Source: a virus. From it: a stretch of 21,172 nucleotides of DNA. Of the stretch, positions 1-4,570 are shown piece by piece; positions within the stretch are counted from its first letter, which is position 1; the number at the start of each line of letters is the position of its first letter. The position numbers and the translations under genes are program-made. The notes below the pieces were generated by a model, which was not told the origin of the DNA, made no database searches, and saw nothing but the letters and a program-made list of their open reading frames with translations. The stretch spans positions 1 to 21,172 of IMG/VR virus record IMGVR_UViG_3300033148_008314; one strand, given 5' to 3'.

Positions 1-2
1 AG

Positions 3-1109
3 TGGCTACGCAACCTGATCGCCGAGAGATTGATTGCCGACGGCGACGTAGACGAACGGAGTATCAAAGATGTCAAAGCCAAAGACCTTCGAGGATACAC
101 GCAGTGTCACTTCTTCGCCGGGATCGGAGGGTGGAGCTACGCGCTCCGACTCGCGGGGTGGCCGGATGACAAGCCGGTTTGGTCGGGGAGTCCACCTTGT
201 CAGCCGTTTTCAGCCGCCGGCAAAGGCAAAGGCAAAGAAGACCCGCGCCACCTCTGGCCCGAATTCTTCAGACTCATCTCTAAGTGTCGACCTCAACAAA
301 TTTTTGGAGAACAGGTTGCGGCAAAGGCTGGACGTGAGTGGCTCTCTGGAGTACGTGCTGACTTGGAAGATGTGGGATATGCTGTCGGGGCCGCAGATCT
401 GTGCGCTGCGAGCGCGGGGGAGAAAGGATACCAGGCGAGTTGGGGCTGGGAAGACGAAGAGACGGGAGAAGTGTCTTGGGATGAGACTGTTCCAATCATC
501 GTCGGAGCACCTCATATCAGGCAGCGGCTGTTCTGGGTGGCGGACTCCGAATGCAACGGATGGAGATCACGGCGGTCCGAATGCAAGGGACAGCACCGGC
601 GGACTTCATCTGAGCGGACAGGCCGCAGTGGCGGGCTGGCCAACACCAACAACTCCAAGCGGAGGACAGACGCCCCCGCCGGGGACCAGCTCAACAGGGA
701 AGACTCCCGACGGACGAAAGGTTCAAGTAACGCTGAAGGATGTCGCGGCGCTGGCAGGATGGCCGACGCCGATAGCCAACGACGACAACAAGAGTCCAGA
801 GGCCCATTTGGCAATGAGGAAGCGAATGGGGGAACGGGACGGCAGCGGGGCCAACAGGACGTCAATCACCAGTCTACAGGTAATGGCAAAGACGGTGGGT
901 GGGCCAGCTTCGATGTCCTCCCATGCAGAGACGGAAAGTCTCGGCGTGTTGAATCCGGAACATTCCCGCTGGCTCATGGGGTTCCCGCCAGAGTGGGCAA
1001 GCTGCGCGCCTACGGCAATGCCATCGTCCCGCAAGTCGCAGCTACGTTCATAGAAGCATACATCGAAGCAGTGATCTCCTACCGAGACTCGGGCTCAATC
1101 TCCACCTGA
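3..1109 (+). CDS. dcm: DNA (cytosine-5-)-methyltransferase, 5' partial
   Basis: Transfers a methyl group from SAM to C5 of cytosine in DNA, probably protecting phage DNA from host restriction. The frame is open from the first bases of the window, and the residues before the first possible start (TTG at 30) still read like protein, so the true start lies upstream. Counting from that TTG, motif I FAGIGG is at residues 29-34, the catalytic GSPPCQPFS loop has its cysteine at 57, GEQVA (motif VI) is near 93, IRQR (motif VIII) is at 163-166 and the C-terminal GKLRAYGNAIVPQ block is near 325. The middle third (about residues 170-290) is low-complexity, rich in Arg, Gly, Asn and Asp, and contains ADSE/ANTN/ADAD repeats, which is usual for this phage subfamily as I remember it. 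Oddities are an apparent 27-residue insertion before motif VIII and a second coding-like frame over almost the whole gene. Family call is secure; the recognition sequence is unknown. Confidence 0.9.
   Translation, partial: WLRNLIAERLIADGDVDERSIKDVKAKDLRGYTQCHFFAGIGGWSYALRLAGWPDDKPVWSGSPPCQPFSAAGKGKGKEDPRHLWPEFFRLISKCRPQQIFGEQVAAKAGREWLSGVRADLEDVGYAVGAADLCAASAGEKGYQASWGWEDEETGEVSWDETVPIIVGAPHIRQRLFWVADSECNGWRSRRSECKGQHRRTSSERTGRSGGLANTNNSKRRTDAPAGDQLNREDSRRTKGSSNAEGCRGAGRMADADSQRRQQESRGPFGNEEANGGTGRQRGQQDVNHQSTGNGKDGGWASFDVLPCRDGKSRRVESGTFPLAHGVPARVGKLRAYGNAIVPQVAATFIEAYIEAVISYRDSGSIST
70..1053 (+). CDS. Overprinted ORF inside the methyltransferase gene (GWPTP-repeat protein)
   Basis: A 327-residue ATG-started frame lies entirely within dcm, offset by one base. 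It does not look like a random shadow. It contains a compact EYVLTWKMWDMLSGPQICALR block (about residues 94-114), three spaced (G)W(R/P)TP repeats, and a C-terminal HSRWLMGFPPEWASCAP block. I recognise all of these from memory as recurring in proteins encoded next to phage Dcm genes. The WPTP repeats are the frame-shifted reading of the ADSE/ANTN/ADAD repeats of the methyltransferase. No function is known to me. It could be a real overprinted protein, or a conserved by-product of constraint on the methyltransferase frame. No good Shine-Dalgarno precedes the ATG at 70, so expression is uncertain. Confidence 0.5.
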   Translation: MSKPKTFEDTRSVTSSPGSEGGATRSDSRGGRMTSRFGRGVHLVSRFQPPAKAKAKKTRATSGPNSSDSSLSVDLNKFLENRLRQRLDVSGSLEYVLTWKMWDMLSGPQICALRARGRKDTRRVGAGKTKRREKCLGMRLFQSSSEHLISGSGCSGWRTPNATDGDHGGPNARDSTGGLHLSGQAAVAGWPTPTTPSGGQTPPPGTSSTGKTPDGRKVQVTLKDVAALAGWPTPIANDDNKSPEAHLAMRKRMGERDGSGANRTSITSLQVMAKTVGGPASMSSHAETESLGVLNPEHSRWLMGFPPEWASCAPTAMPSSRKSQLRS

Positions 1110-1115
1110 GTCTCG
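1083..1115 (+). terminator. Stem-loop at the dcm stop codon
   Basis: CGAGACTC (1083-1090) pairs perfectly with GAGTCTCG (1108-1115) across a 17-nt loop and overlaps the dcm stop codon. There is no U-tract, so it is more likely an mRNA 3'-end or processing structure than a classical intrinsic terminator. Confidence 0.3.
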
Positions 1116-1128
1116 TACCATGGCACCC

Positions 1129-1154
1129 GCCGGGAGGTGTGGAGGAATCCCGGC
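1129..1154 (+). repeat. Hairpin with 12-nt purine-rich loop, copy 1
   Basis: GCCGGGA (1129-1135) pairs with TCCCGGC (1148-1154) around a 12-nt loop ending GGAGGAA, followed by AAA. A second copy with the same layout is at 1609-1638. Its stem differs in length but keeps perfect pairing, its loop is also 12 nt and ends GGCGGAA, and AAA follows. This suggests a conserved structured RNA element. Confidence 0.5.
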
Positions 1155-1170
1155 AAACAGTATTGTCGCC

Positions 1171-1193
1171 CAGGTCATCATGGGGATGACTGG
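1171..1193 (+). promoter_or_regulatory. Hairpin immediately upstream of the RBS of the 1214 gene
   Basis: GTCATC (1174-1179) pairs with GATGAC (1185-1190) around a 5-nt loop. The outer CCA/TGG pairs extend the stem across a bulged G. The structure ends about 9 nt before the SD AAGGAG (1202-1207) that serves the ATG at 1214. Several other genes in the window have the same hairpin-then-SD arrangement. Confidence 0.45.
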
Positions 1194-1213
1194 CGAGGGC
1201 GAAGGAGAACAAC

Positions 1214-1555
1214 ATGGGTATGGTGAAGCTGGCCGGGTTCAGACTTGGACGACTTGTGACTCTTGAGATCGACGAAGACAGAATCGAGCGAATGGTTCAG
1301 AAGGCCTATGAGAACATCAACGGCAAATGTAAGTCGGGGCCAGTGCACGTCACCTTGGATACCTCCCTGAAGAAGACGTACACCGCATTCTTCGATCCAG
1401 ACGGCAACCTGCTCGACCGAGTAGCAATGAAGACCGAAGTGGTGGCCTTCGGGCACGAAGGAGCAATGGACGCCGCACGGAACAAGTTTGAATCGATGAT
1501 GAATGACAGCTACCGCGTTCGCATGAACGAAATCAGCGTGAAGCCGAAGGGATAG
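1214..1555 (+). CDS. Hypothetical protein, 113 aa
   Basis: A small protein that I do not recognise. It starts at ATG 1214 behind a good SD (AAGGAG, 7-nt spacing), so the start is secure. The sequence alternates hydrophobic and charged residues and looks like an alpha/beta fold: residues 44-70 (HVTLDTSLKKTYTAFFDPDG) read as two beta strands with a turn, and 80-95 as an amphipathic helix. There are no membrane segments, signal peptide, cysteine motif or obvious catalytic signature. It is the last gene before the 430-nt non-coding region and is probably co-transcribed with dcm. A strong hairpin follows the stop codon. Confidence 0.75.
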   Translation: MGMVKLAGFRLGRLVTLEIDEDRIERMVQKAYENINGKCKSGPVHVTLDTSLKKTYTAFFDPDGNLLDRVAMKTEVVAFGHEGAMDAARNKFESMMNDSYRVRMNEISVKPKG

Positions 1556-1561
1556 ATCGCC

Positions 1562-1596
1562 GCGATCATGGGACTCTCTCTCGGTTCCATGATCGC
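1562..1596 (+). terminator. Strong stem-loop after the 1214 gene, no U-tract
   Basis: GCGATCATGG (1562-1571) pairs perfectly over 10 bp with CCATGATCGC (1587-1596) around a 15-nt loop, just after the TAG stop of the upstream gene. No T-run follows. It is likely an mRNA-stabilising or factor-dependent terminator structure. Confidence 0.4.
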
Positions 1597-1608
1597 CCAA
1601 CGCCCCTG

Positions 1609-1638
1609 GCCGGGGGAGGGCGGGCGGAATCCCCCGGC
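1609..1638 (+). repeat. Hairpin with 12-nt purine-rich loop, copy 2
   Basis: GCCGGGGGA (1609-1617) pairs with TCCCCCGGC (1630-1638), nine perfect pairs, around a 12-nt loop ending GGCGGAA. It is the second copy of the element at 1129-1154. The extra G residues in the left arm are matched by extra C residues in the right arm. It abuts AAAGGAG, a good SD for the tiny reading frame at 1655. Confidence 0.5.
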
Positions 1639-1654
1639 AAAGGAGAATATACCG

Positions 1655-1702
1655 GTGAGGTGTGGAAACACCGCAATCCTTGCCCGTGATCGTATCAAAT
1701 AG
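1655..1702 (+). CDS. Possible 15-residue leader peptide
   Basis: A GTG-started frame of 15 codons lies 9 nt downstream of AGGAG (1641-1645) and ends in TAG at 1700-1702. The peptide would be MRCGNTAILARDRIK. The hairpin of 1609-1638 sits just in front of its SD, as at true genes in this window. A GGTGT-GGAA-ACACC tetraloop hairpin (1659-1672) lies inside it, and a 7-bp hairpin, GGGTTCT/AGAACCC (1706-1727), follows the stop. This could be a regulatory leader peptide, but it is too short for coding statistics to help. Confidence 0.3.
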   Translation: MRCGNTAILARDRIK

Positions 1703-1753
1703 GCAGGGTTCTAGGGCTACAGAACCCATTTCCGAATGAGGTCCATCTAGTGC

Positions 1754-1782
1754 TTGACATCTGTCCGACTACTCCATATGCT
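1754..1782 (+). promoter_or_regulatory. Sigma70-type promoter of small RNA cassette 1
   Basis: A perfect TTGACA -35 (1754-1759), a 17-bp spacer and TATGCT -10 (1777-1782). The predicted start near 1789 lies only about 65 nt before a strong intrinsic terminator, so its transcript would be a very short RNA. Unlike the four other promoters in the window, it lacks the TAYYGTTGAC dyad. Confidence 0.6.
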
Positions 1783-1788
1783 TGCACT

Positions 1789-1855
1789 CGACCGGCCAGC
1801 CAGTCACCTCCATGGCCTCGGGGAGCGAGCCCGCACTCGCTCCCCGTTCTTTTTT
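1789..1855 (+). ncRNA. Candidate small RNA between a promoter and a terminator
   Basis: Bounded by the promoter at 1754-1782 and the terminator at 1819-1855, giving a transcript of roughly 67 nt with no ORF of useful length. The 5' single-stranded part contains CACCTCC, which is identical to the anti-Shine-Dalgarno core of bacterial 16S rRNA. Pairing with ribosome binding sites is therefore possible but unproven. It may instead be a decoy or the attenuated leader of the downstream operon. Confidence 0.4.
1819..1855 (+). terminator. Strong intrinsic terminator
   Basis: CGGGGAGCGAG (1819-1829) pairs over 11 bp with CTCGCTCCCCG (1836-1846) around a 6-nt loop, followed by TTC and six T (1850-1855). 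It separates the upstream transcript from the replication operon promoter just downstream. Confidence 0.9.
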
Positions 1856-1882
1856 CTACTTCGACTTGGTTATTCCCAACTA

Positions 1883-1915
1883 TACTGTTGACAGTACACC
1901 CGGGAGGCCTATACT
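1883..1915 (+). promoter_or_regulatory. Replication operon promoter with overlapping operator dyad
   Basis: TTGACA (1888-1893), a 16-bp spacer and TATACT (1910-1915). The -35 box lies within a perfect dyad TACTGT-TG-ACAGTA (1883-1896), the best copy of a motif found at three other promoters in the window. A repressor bound here would block sigma contact. It is placed to drive 1987-10432. Confidence 0.7.
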
Positions 1916-1969
1916 CGCTAGGCTTCAACTGGAGGAGTTGGCTCGAGACGTATAACCTACAACCTGATT

Positions 1970-1985
1970 ACACCTGCGGGGGTGT
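1970..1985 (+). promoter_or_regulatory. Hairpin occluding the RBS of the nuclease gene
   Basis: ACACC (1970-1974) can pair with GGTGT (1981-1985) directly before the ATG at 1987, burying the only SD-like sequence (GGGGGTG). A second small hairpin, CAACT-GGAGG-AGTTG, lies earlier in the leader. Translation of the first gene of the operon may therefore be weak or regulated. Confidence 0.35.
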
Positions 1986-1986
1986 T

Positions 1987-2766
1987 ATGACTAACGACGC
2001 GACGACCAAGAAGCCTCACGTATCCGTATCATCACTATCCAAGTATCGACTCTGCCCCAGGCAGTGGTACTACTCCTACGTCGAGAGACGGCCGCGCCAG
2101 AAGAACGATAACCTGATCATCGGGAGCGCCCTACACTCAGGGTGCGAATACAACTACCGCCAGAAGATCACCAGCGGGAATGATTGCGCAGAAGACGAAG
2201 TCATCCAGGTGGCAATCGAGAAGGTACGCGCAGAAGCCGAGAACGGCTACTCGTCGGCCAAGAGCTACACTATCAATGACATGGAAGGCGTCGTCGAAGG
2301 ACTTTGCAGGGTTCACCACGAAAAGGTCGCCCCGCACGTAATGCCCGCATTCGTTGAGTACGAATTCACAGTAGATCTCGGGGAAGACTTCCCGGTGACC
2401 CTCTACGGATTCATCGACTGTATCACGGTCGAGGATCTAATCATCGATATCAAGTCGTGGGGCAGGGCCAAGGGCCAGCGCTATGCGGATAACGATATGC
2501 AGTTAACCGCGTACGCCTTTGCGTTCCGATCCATCTTTAGGCGGATCGAATCCGGACTAAGGTTCGATGTTGTCACAAAGACCGGGTACAAGTACGCACC
2601 ACTCAGCACAACGCGCACAAACCAGGATATCAGGTGGTTTCTACTCCAACTCGAACAATTGGTCGATGGTATGCAGAGGGGGGTGGTCTTCCCTAACGAC
2701 GACCACTTCCTGTGCAGCGAGATGTATTGCGACCATTGGTCGGTGTGCAGGGGCGAGGGGGTCTGA
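1987..2766 (+). CDS. PD-(D/E)XK nuclease with Cas4/AddB-type cysteine set
   Basis: A RecB/Cas4-like nuclease of 259 residues, expected to cut or resect DNA ends during phage recombination. Visible motifs are the N-terminal SSLSKYRLCPRQWYY block, GSALH at 46-50, the metal-binding D144 (GFID), D154-I-K156 and Q172 of the QLTAYAF motif. Cys23 and Cys243, Cys248 and Cys254 form the one-plus-three pattern that holds a 4Fe-4S cluster in Cas4 and AddB. I chose ATG 1987 because the family begins a few residues before the SxSxL motif. An in-frame extension back to 1750 would run through the terminator and promoter. First gene of the replication operon; an ATPase and an ssDNA-binding-like protein follow. 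No cas1/cas2 or CRISPR array is nearby, so a role in adaptation is not supported. Confidence 0.85.
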   Translation: MTNDATTKKPHVSVSSLSKYRLCPRQWYYSYVERRPRQKNDNLIIGSALHSGCEYNYRQKITSGNDCAEDEVIQVAIEKVRAEAENGYSSAKSYTINDMEGVVEGLCRVHHEKVAPHVMPAFVEYEFTVDLGEDFPVTLYGFIDCITVEDLIIDIKSWGRAKGQRYADNDMQLTAYAFAFRSIFRRIESGLRFDVVTKTGYKYAPLSTTRTNQDIRWFLLQLEQLVDGMQRGVVFPNDDHFLCSEMYCDHWSVCRGEGV

Positions 2767-2777
2767 TCGGAAAAATA

Positions 2778-2791
2778 GCCACATAGGTGGC
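2778..2791 (+). promoter_or_regulatory. Tetraloop hairpin before the RBS of the AAA ATPase gene
   Basis: GCCAC (2778-2782), loop ATAG, GTGGC (2787-2791). It ends 3 nt before AAAGGAG (2795-2801), the SD for ATG 2809. One of a series of hairpins directly upstream of SD sequences in this window. Confidence 0.45.
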
Positions 2792-2808
2792 CAGAAAGGA
2801 GCCGCGCA

Positions 2809-3969
2809 ATGGGTAAAGTTGAGGTGGATGTGCCGGACGACGGTACGGGAGCCGTCAAGACCGAAGTGGGAAAGACGACAGGCAAGAGCATCGAGAAGAC
2901 CGAAGCGGGAGTCAGGGTGTCCTTCCCTAAGAAGAAAGCCGCCAAGAAGAGCGCCAAGAAGAAGACGAAGTCGGACAGTAAGGCTCCGGCCAGCAGCAGC
3001 GGCAAGAAGCTAATTACTAATGTCGATCTCTCCCCGTTCTCGAAGCCAGCCGAAAAGAGATCGCGGTTGAAGATCTTCATCTGGGGCGACTCAGGCGTCG
3101 GCAAGACGACGTTCATGCTCGGGTTCCCTGGCCTAGCAGTCATCGACTGCGACAACGGAACCGACCCGTTCAAGAAGAGGTTTGAGTTCGAGGTCAAAAA
3201 GACGGTCAACGTCGACGAGGCGAAGCGGATGGTCCAATGGCTCGCCACGCATGAGCACCCATACCATACGCTCGGAATCGATCCGATCACAATCATCTGG
3301 GAGTCGATGCAGAAGAAGTGGAGCGACATCTTCCTCGAGCGCAACAAGAAGGGGAAGGGCCACAAGCACGAGTTCTACGAGATGCAGGTCCGCGACTGGC
3401 AAACACTGAAGTCCGATTTCAAGTCACTGATCAGGATGCTGCTGGCGCTGGACATGAACATCGTAGTCACCGCACGCGCCAAGACCAAGTACAAGGACAA
3501 GGACAAGGGCAGCGAGTTCATGGTCCAAGACGGAGTCACCTTCGACGGTGACAAGAGCCTGCCGTACATGTTCGACACCGTGCTGAACCTCGAAGTCAAG
3601 GACGGCAAGCGCATGATCTCTTGCGCCAAGGACAGGTGGGAGATCTTCCCGACAAACAAGAGCGTCCCGCTTTCGATGAAGTACGTCGAGAAAATATGGG
3701 ACAAGATGGAGCTTGGATCTCCATCCGGGCAGATCATGTTACCTCCAGAGGAAGAGGTCGTCAGTGATCAGCAAGTATTCCACTTCGCCACTAAAGAGCA
3801 GCAGGGGAAGATTATGTCCATTGCGCGAGGATTGGAATTCACAGAGCAGCAAGTTTCGGATGCTCTTGCCGCTCGCGAAGTCACCTCGGTAGACAAGCTT
3901 TCCGAAGAGCAAGCTGAGAGCATGATCGAAAACCTCAAGAGTATCAAAGAAGCTCGTGAACAAGCCTGA
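2809..3969 (+). CDS. Sak4-like AAA ATPase (AAA_24 family)
   Basis: A RecA-fold ATPase of the type phages use in recombination, often called Sak4. It is usually found beside a single-strand DNA-binding protein, as here. Walker A is GDSGVGKT at 93-100. The Walker B-like strand HTLGID is near 153-158. The core runs to about residue 300. Two additions flank it: a Lys/Ala/Ser-rich N-terminal tail (about 40-70, including KKKAAKKSAKKKTK) resembling histone H1-type tails and probably disordered, and a helical C-terminal domain (about 320-386). The tail may bind DNA, but that is inference. ATG 2809 has a good SD. The predicted role is loading or annealing of single strands with the DUF669-like partner just downstream. 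Confidence 0.75.
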   Translation: MGKVEVDVPDDGTGAVKTEVGKTTGKSIEKTEAGVRVSFPKKKAAKKSAKKKTKSDSKAPASSSGKKLITNVDLSPFSKPAEKRSRLKIFIWGDSGVGKTTFMLGFPGLAVIDCDNGTDPFKKRFEFEVKKTVNVDEAKRMVQWLATHEHPYHTLGIDPITIIWESMQKKWSDIFLERNKKGKGHKHEFYEMQVRDWQTLKSDFKSLIRMLLALDMNIVVTARAKTKYKDKDKGSEFMVQDGVTFDGDKSLPYMFDTVLNLEVKDGKRMISCAKDRWEIFPTNKSVPLSMKYVEKIWDKMELGSPSGQIMLPPEEEVVSDQQVFHFATKEQQGKIMSIARGLEFTEQQVSDALAAREVTSVDKLSEEQAESMIENLKSIKEAREQA

Positions 3970-3970
3970 C

Positions 3971-4008
3971 GATAGTGCGGGCTATCTGTGTGGGCATGAT
4001 GACCCACA
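3971..4008 (+). promoter_or_regulatory. Tandem hairpins before the RBS of the DUF669-like gene
   Basis: GATAG (3971-3975)/CTATC (3982-3986) is followed by TGTGGG (3989-3994)/CCCACA (4003-4008). The second hairpin ends 3 nt before AAAGGAG (4012-4018), the SD of ATG 4026. Confidence 0.45.
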
Positions 4009-4025
4009 ACGAAAGGAGTCTCACA

Positions 4026-4511
4026 ATGCCGAAGATGGATGTCAGGAAGGTAGACGAGGCATCGGATTACACCCCGATACCTGAGGGGACGTATCCGTGC
4101 GAGTGCGACGATGTCAAGGAAAAGACCACCCGGTCCGGCGACGAGATGTGGTCGGTAAGGTGGTCGGTGATCTCTGGCGAGTATGAAGGCCGATCGTTCT
4201 TCGACAACCTGGTCTTCTCTGAGGTTGCGCTTCCTCGCGTGAAGCTCGTCGCGAAGCGTGTGGCCGGGCTGGATGTCGATAGCGGACCAATCGACTTCGA
4301 GCCGGATCACCTGGTCGGGAAGCGAGCGATGATCGAAGTAGAGATCAACGAGTACACCGACGACAACGGGAAGCTCAAGCGCAACAACAAGCCTACGTTC
4401 GGGGGGTATGACTATTTCGACGAAGGCGATGATGGAGGCGCTCCAGCCGACGACAAGCCGATTCTCGGGGCCGCCAACACCACTGAAGGGAAGGTCAAGC
4501 CTCCTTTCTAG
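4026..4511 (+). CDS. DUF669-like protein, probable ssDNA-binding accessory
   Basis: 161 residues. The layout matches the phage DUF669 family, which is found beside Sak4-type ATPases and thought to bind single-stranded DNA: an N-terminal DYTPIPEGTYPCECDDVKEK segment, a beta-rich core (MWSVRWSVISGEYEGRSFFDNLVF), a VGKRAMIEVEINEYTDDNG strand pair, and an acidic, glycine- and proline-rich tail (about 125-161) like those that recruit partners in SSB proteins. ATG 4026 follows a strong SD (AAAGGAG). An upstream in-frame GTG at 3975 would include the tandem hairpins and was rejected. It probably coats single strands produced by the nuclease and handled by the Sak4-like ATPase. The family call rests on pattern memory. 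Confidence 0.65.
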   Translation: MPKMDVRKVDEASDYTPIPEGTYPCECDDVKEKTTRSGDEMWSVRWSVISGEYEGRSFFDNLVFSEVALPRVKLVAKRVAGLDVDSGPIDFEPDHLVGKRAMIEVEINEYTDDNGKLKRNNKPTFGGYDYFDEGDDGGAPADDKPILGAANTTEGKVKPPF

Positions 4512-4541
4512 GTGTAGCATATCTCAAGCGTGATCTACAGT

Positions 4542-4557
4542 GCCAGCCTAAGCTGGC
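4542..4557 (+). promoter_or_regulatory. Tetraloop hairpin before the RBS of recD2
   Basis: GCCAGC (4542-4547), loop CTAA, GCTGGC (4552-4557), immediately followed by GGAAGGA, the SD of ATG 4571. A weaker TGTAG/CTACA pairing lies just upstream, so this too may be a tandem pair. Confidence 0.45.
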
Positions 4558-4570
4558 GGAAGGATTTTAG

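Noticed and set aside
1706-1727. GGGTTCT/AGAACCC hairpin resembling a tRNA T-arm
   Set aside because: The 8-nt loop lacks the TTCRANNC sequence and no acceptor, D or anticodon arms can be built around it.
1695-1928. Minus-strand ORF of 77 aa across the non-coding region
   Set aside because: No recognisable protein features, and it is antisense to a clear terminator and two promoters.
1750-1986. In-frame extension of the PD-(D/E)XK nuclease gene upstream of ATG 1987
   Set aside because: It would translate through a strong intrinsic terminator and an operator promoter, and the family begins just before the SxSxL motif.
1987-2766. A CRISPR-linked Cas4
   Set aside because: The nuclease has the Cas4-type cysteine set, but no cas1, cas2 or repeat-spacer array is present in the window.
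2481-3365. Long minus-strand ORF of 294 aa opposite the nuclease and ATPase genes
   Set aside because: It is antisense to two genes with clear motifs, and its composition is that of a reversed coding frame.
3768-4520. Minus-strand ORF of 250 aa
   Set aside because: Antisense to the ATPase and DUF669-like genes; no family features or SD.
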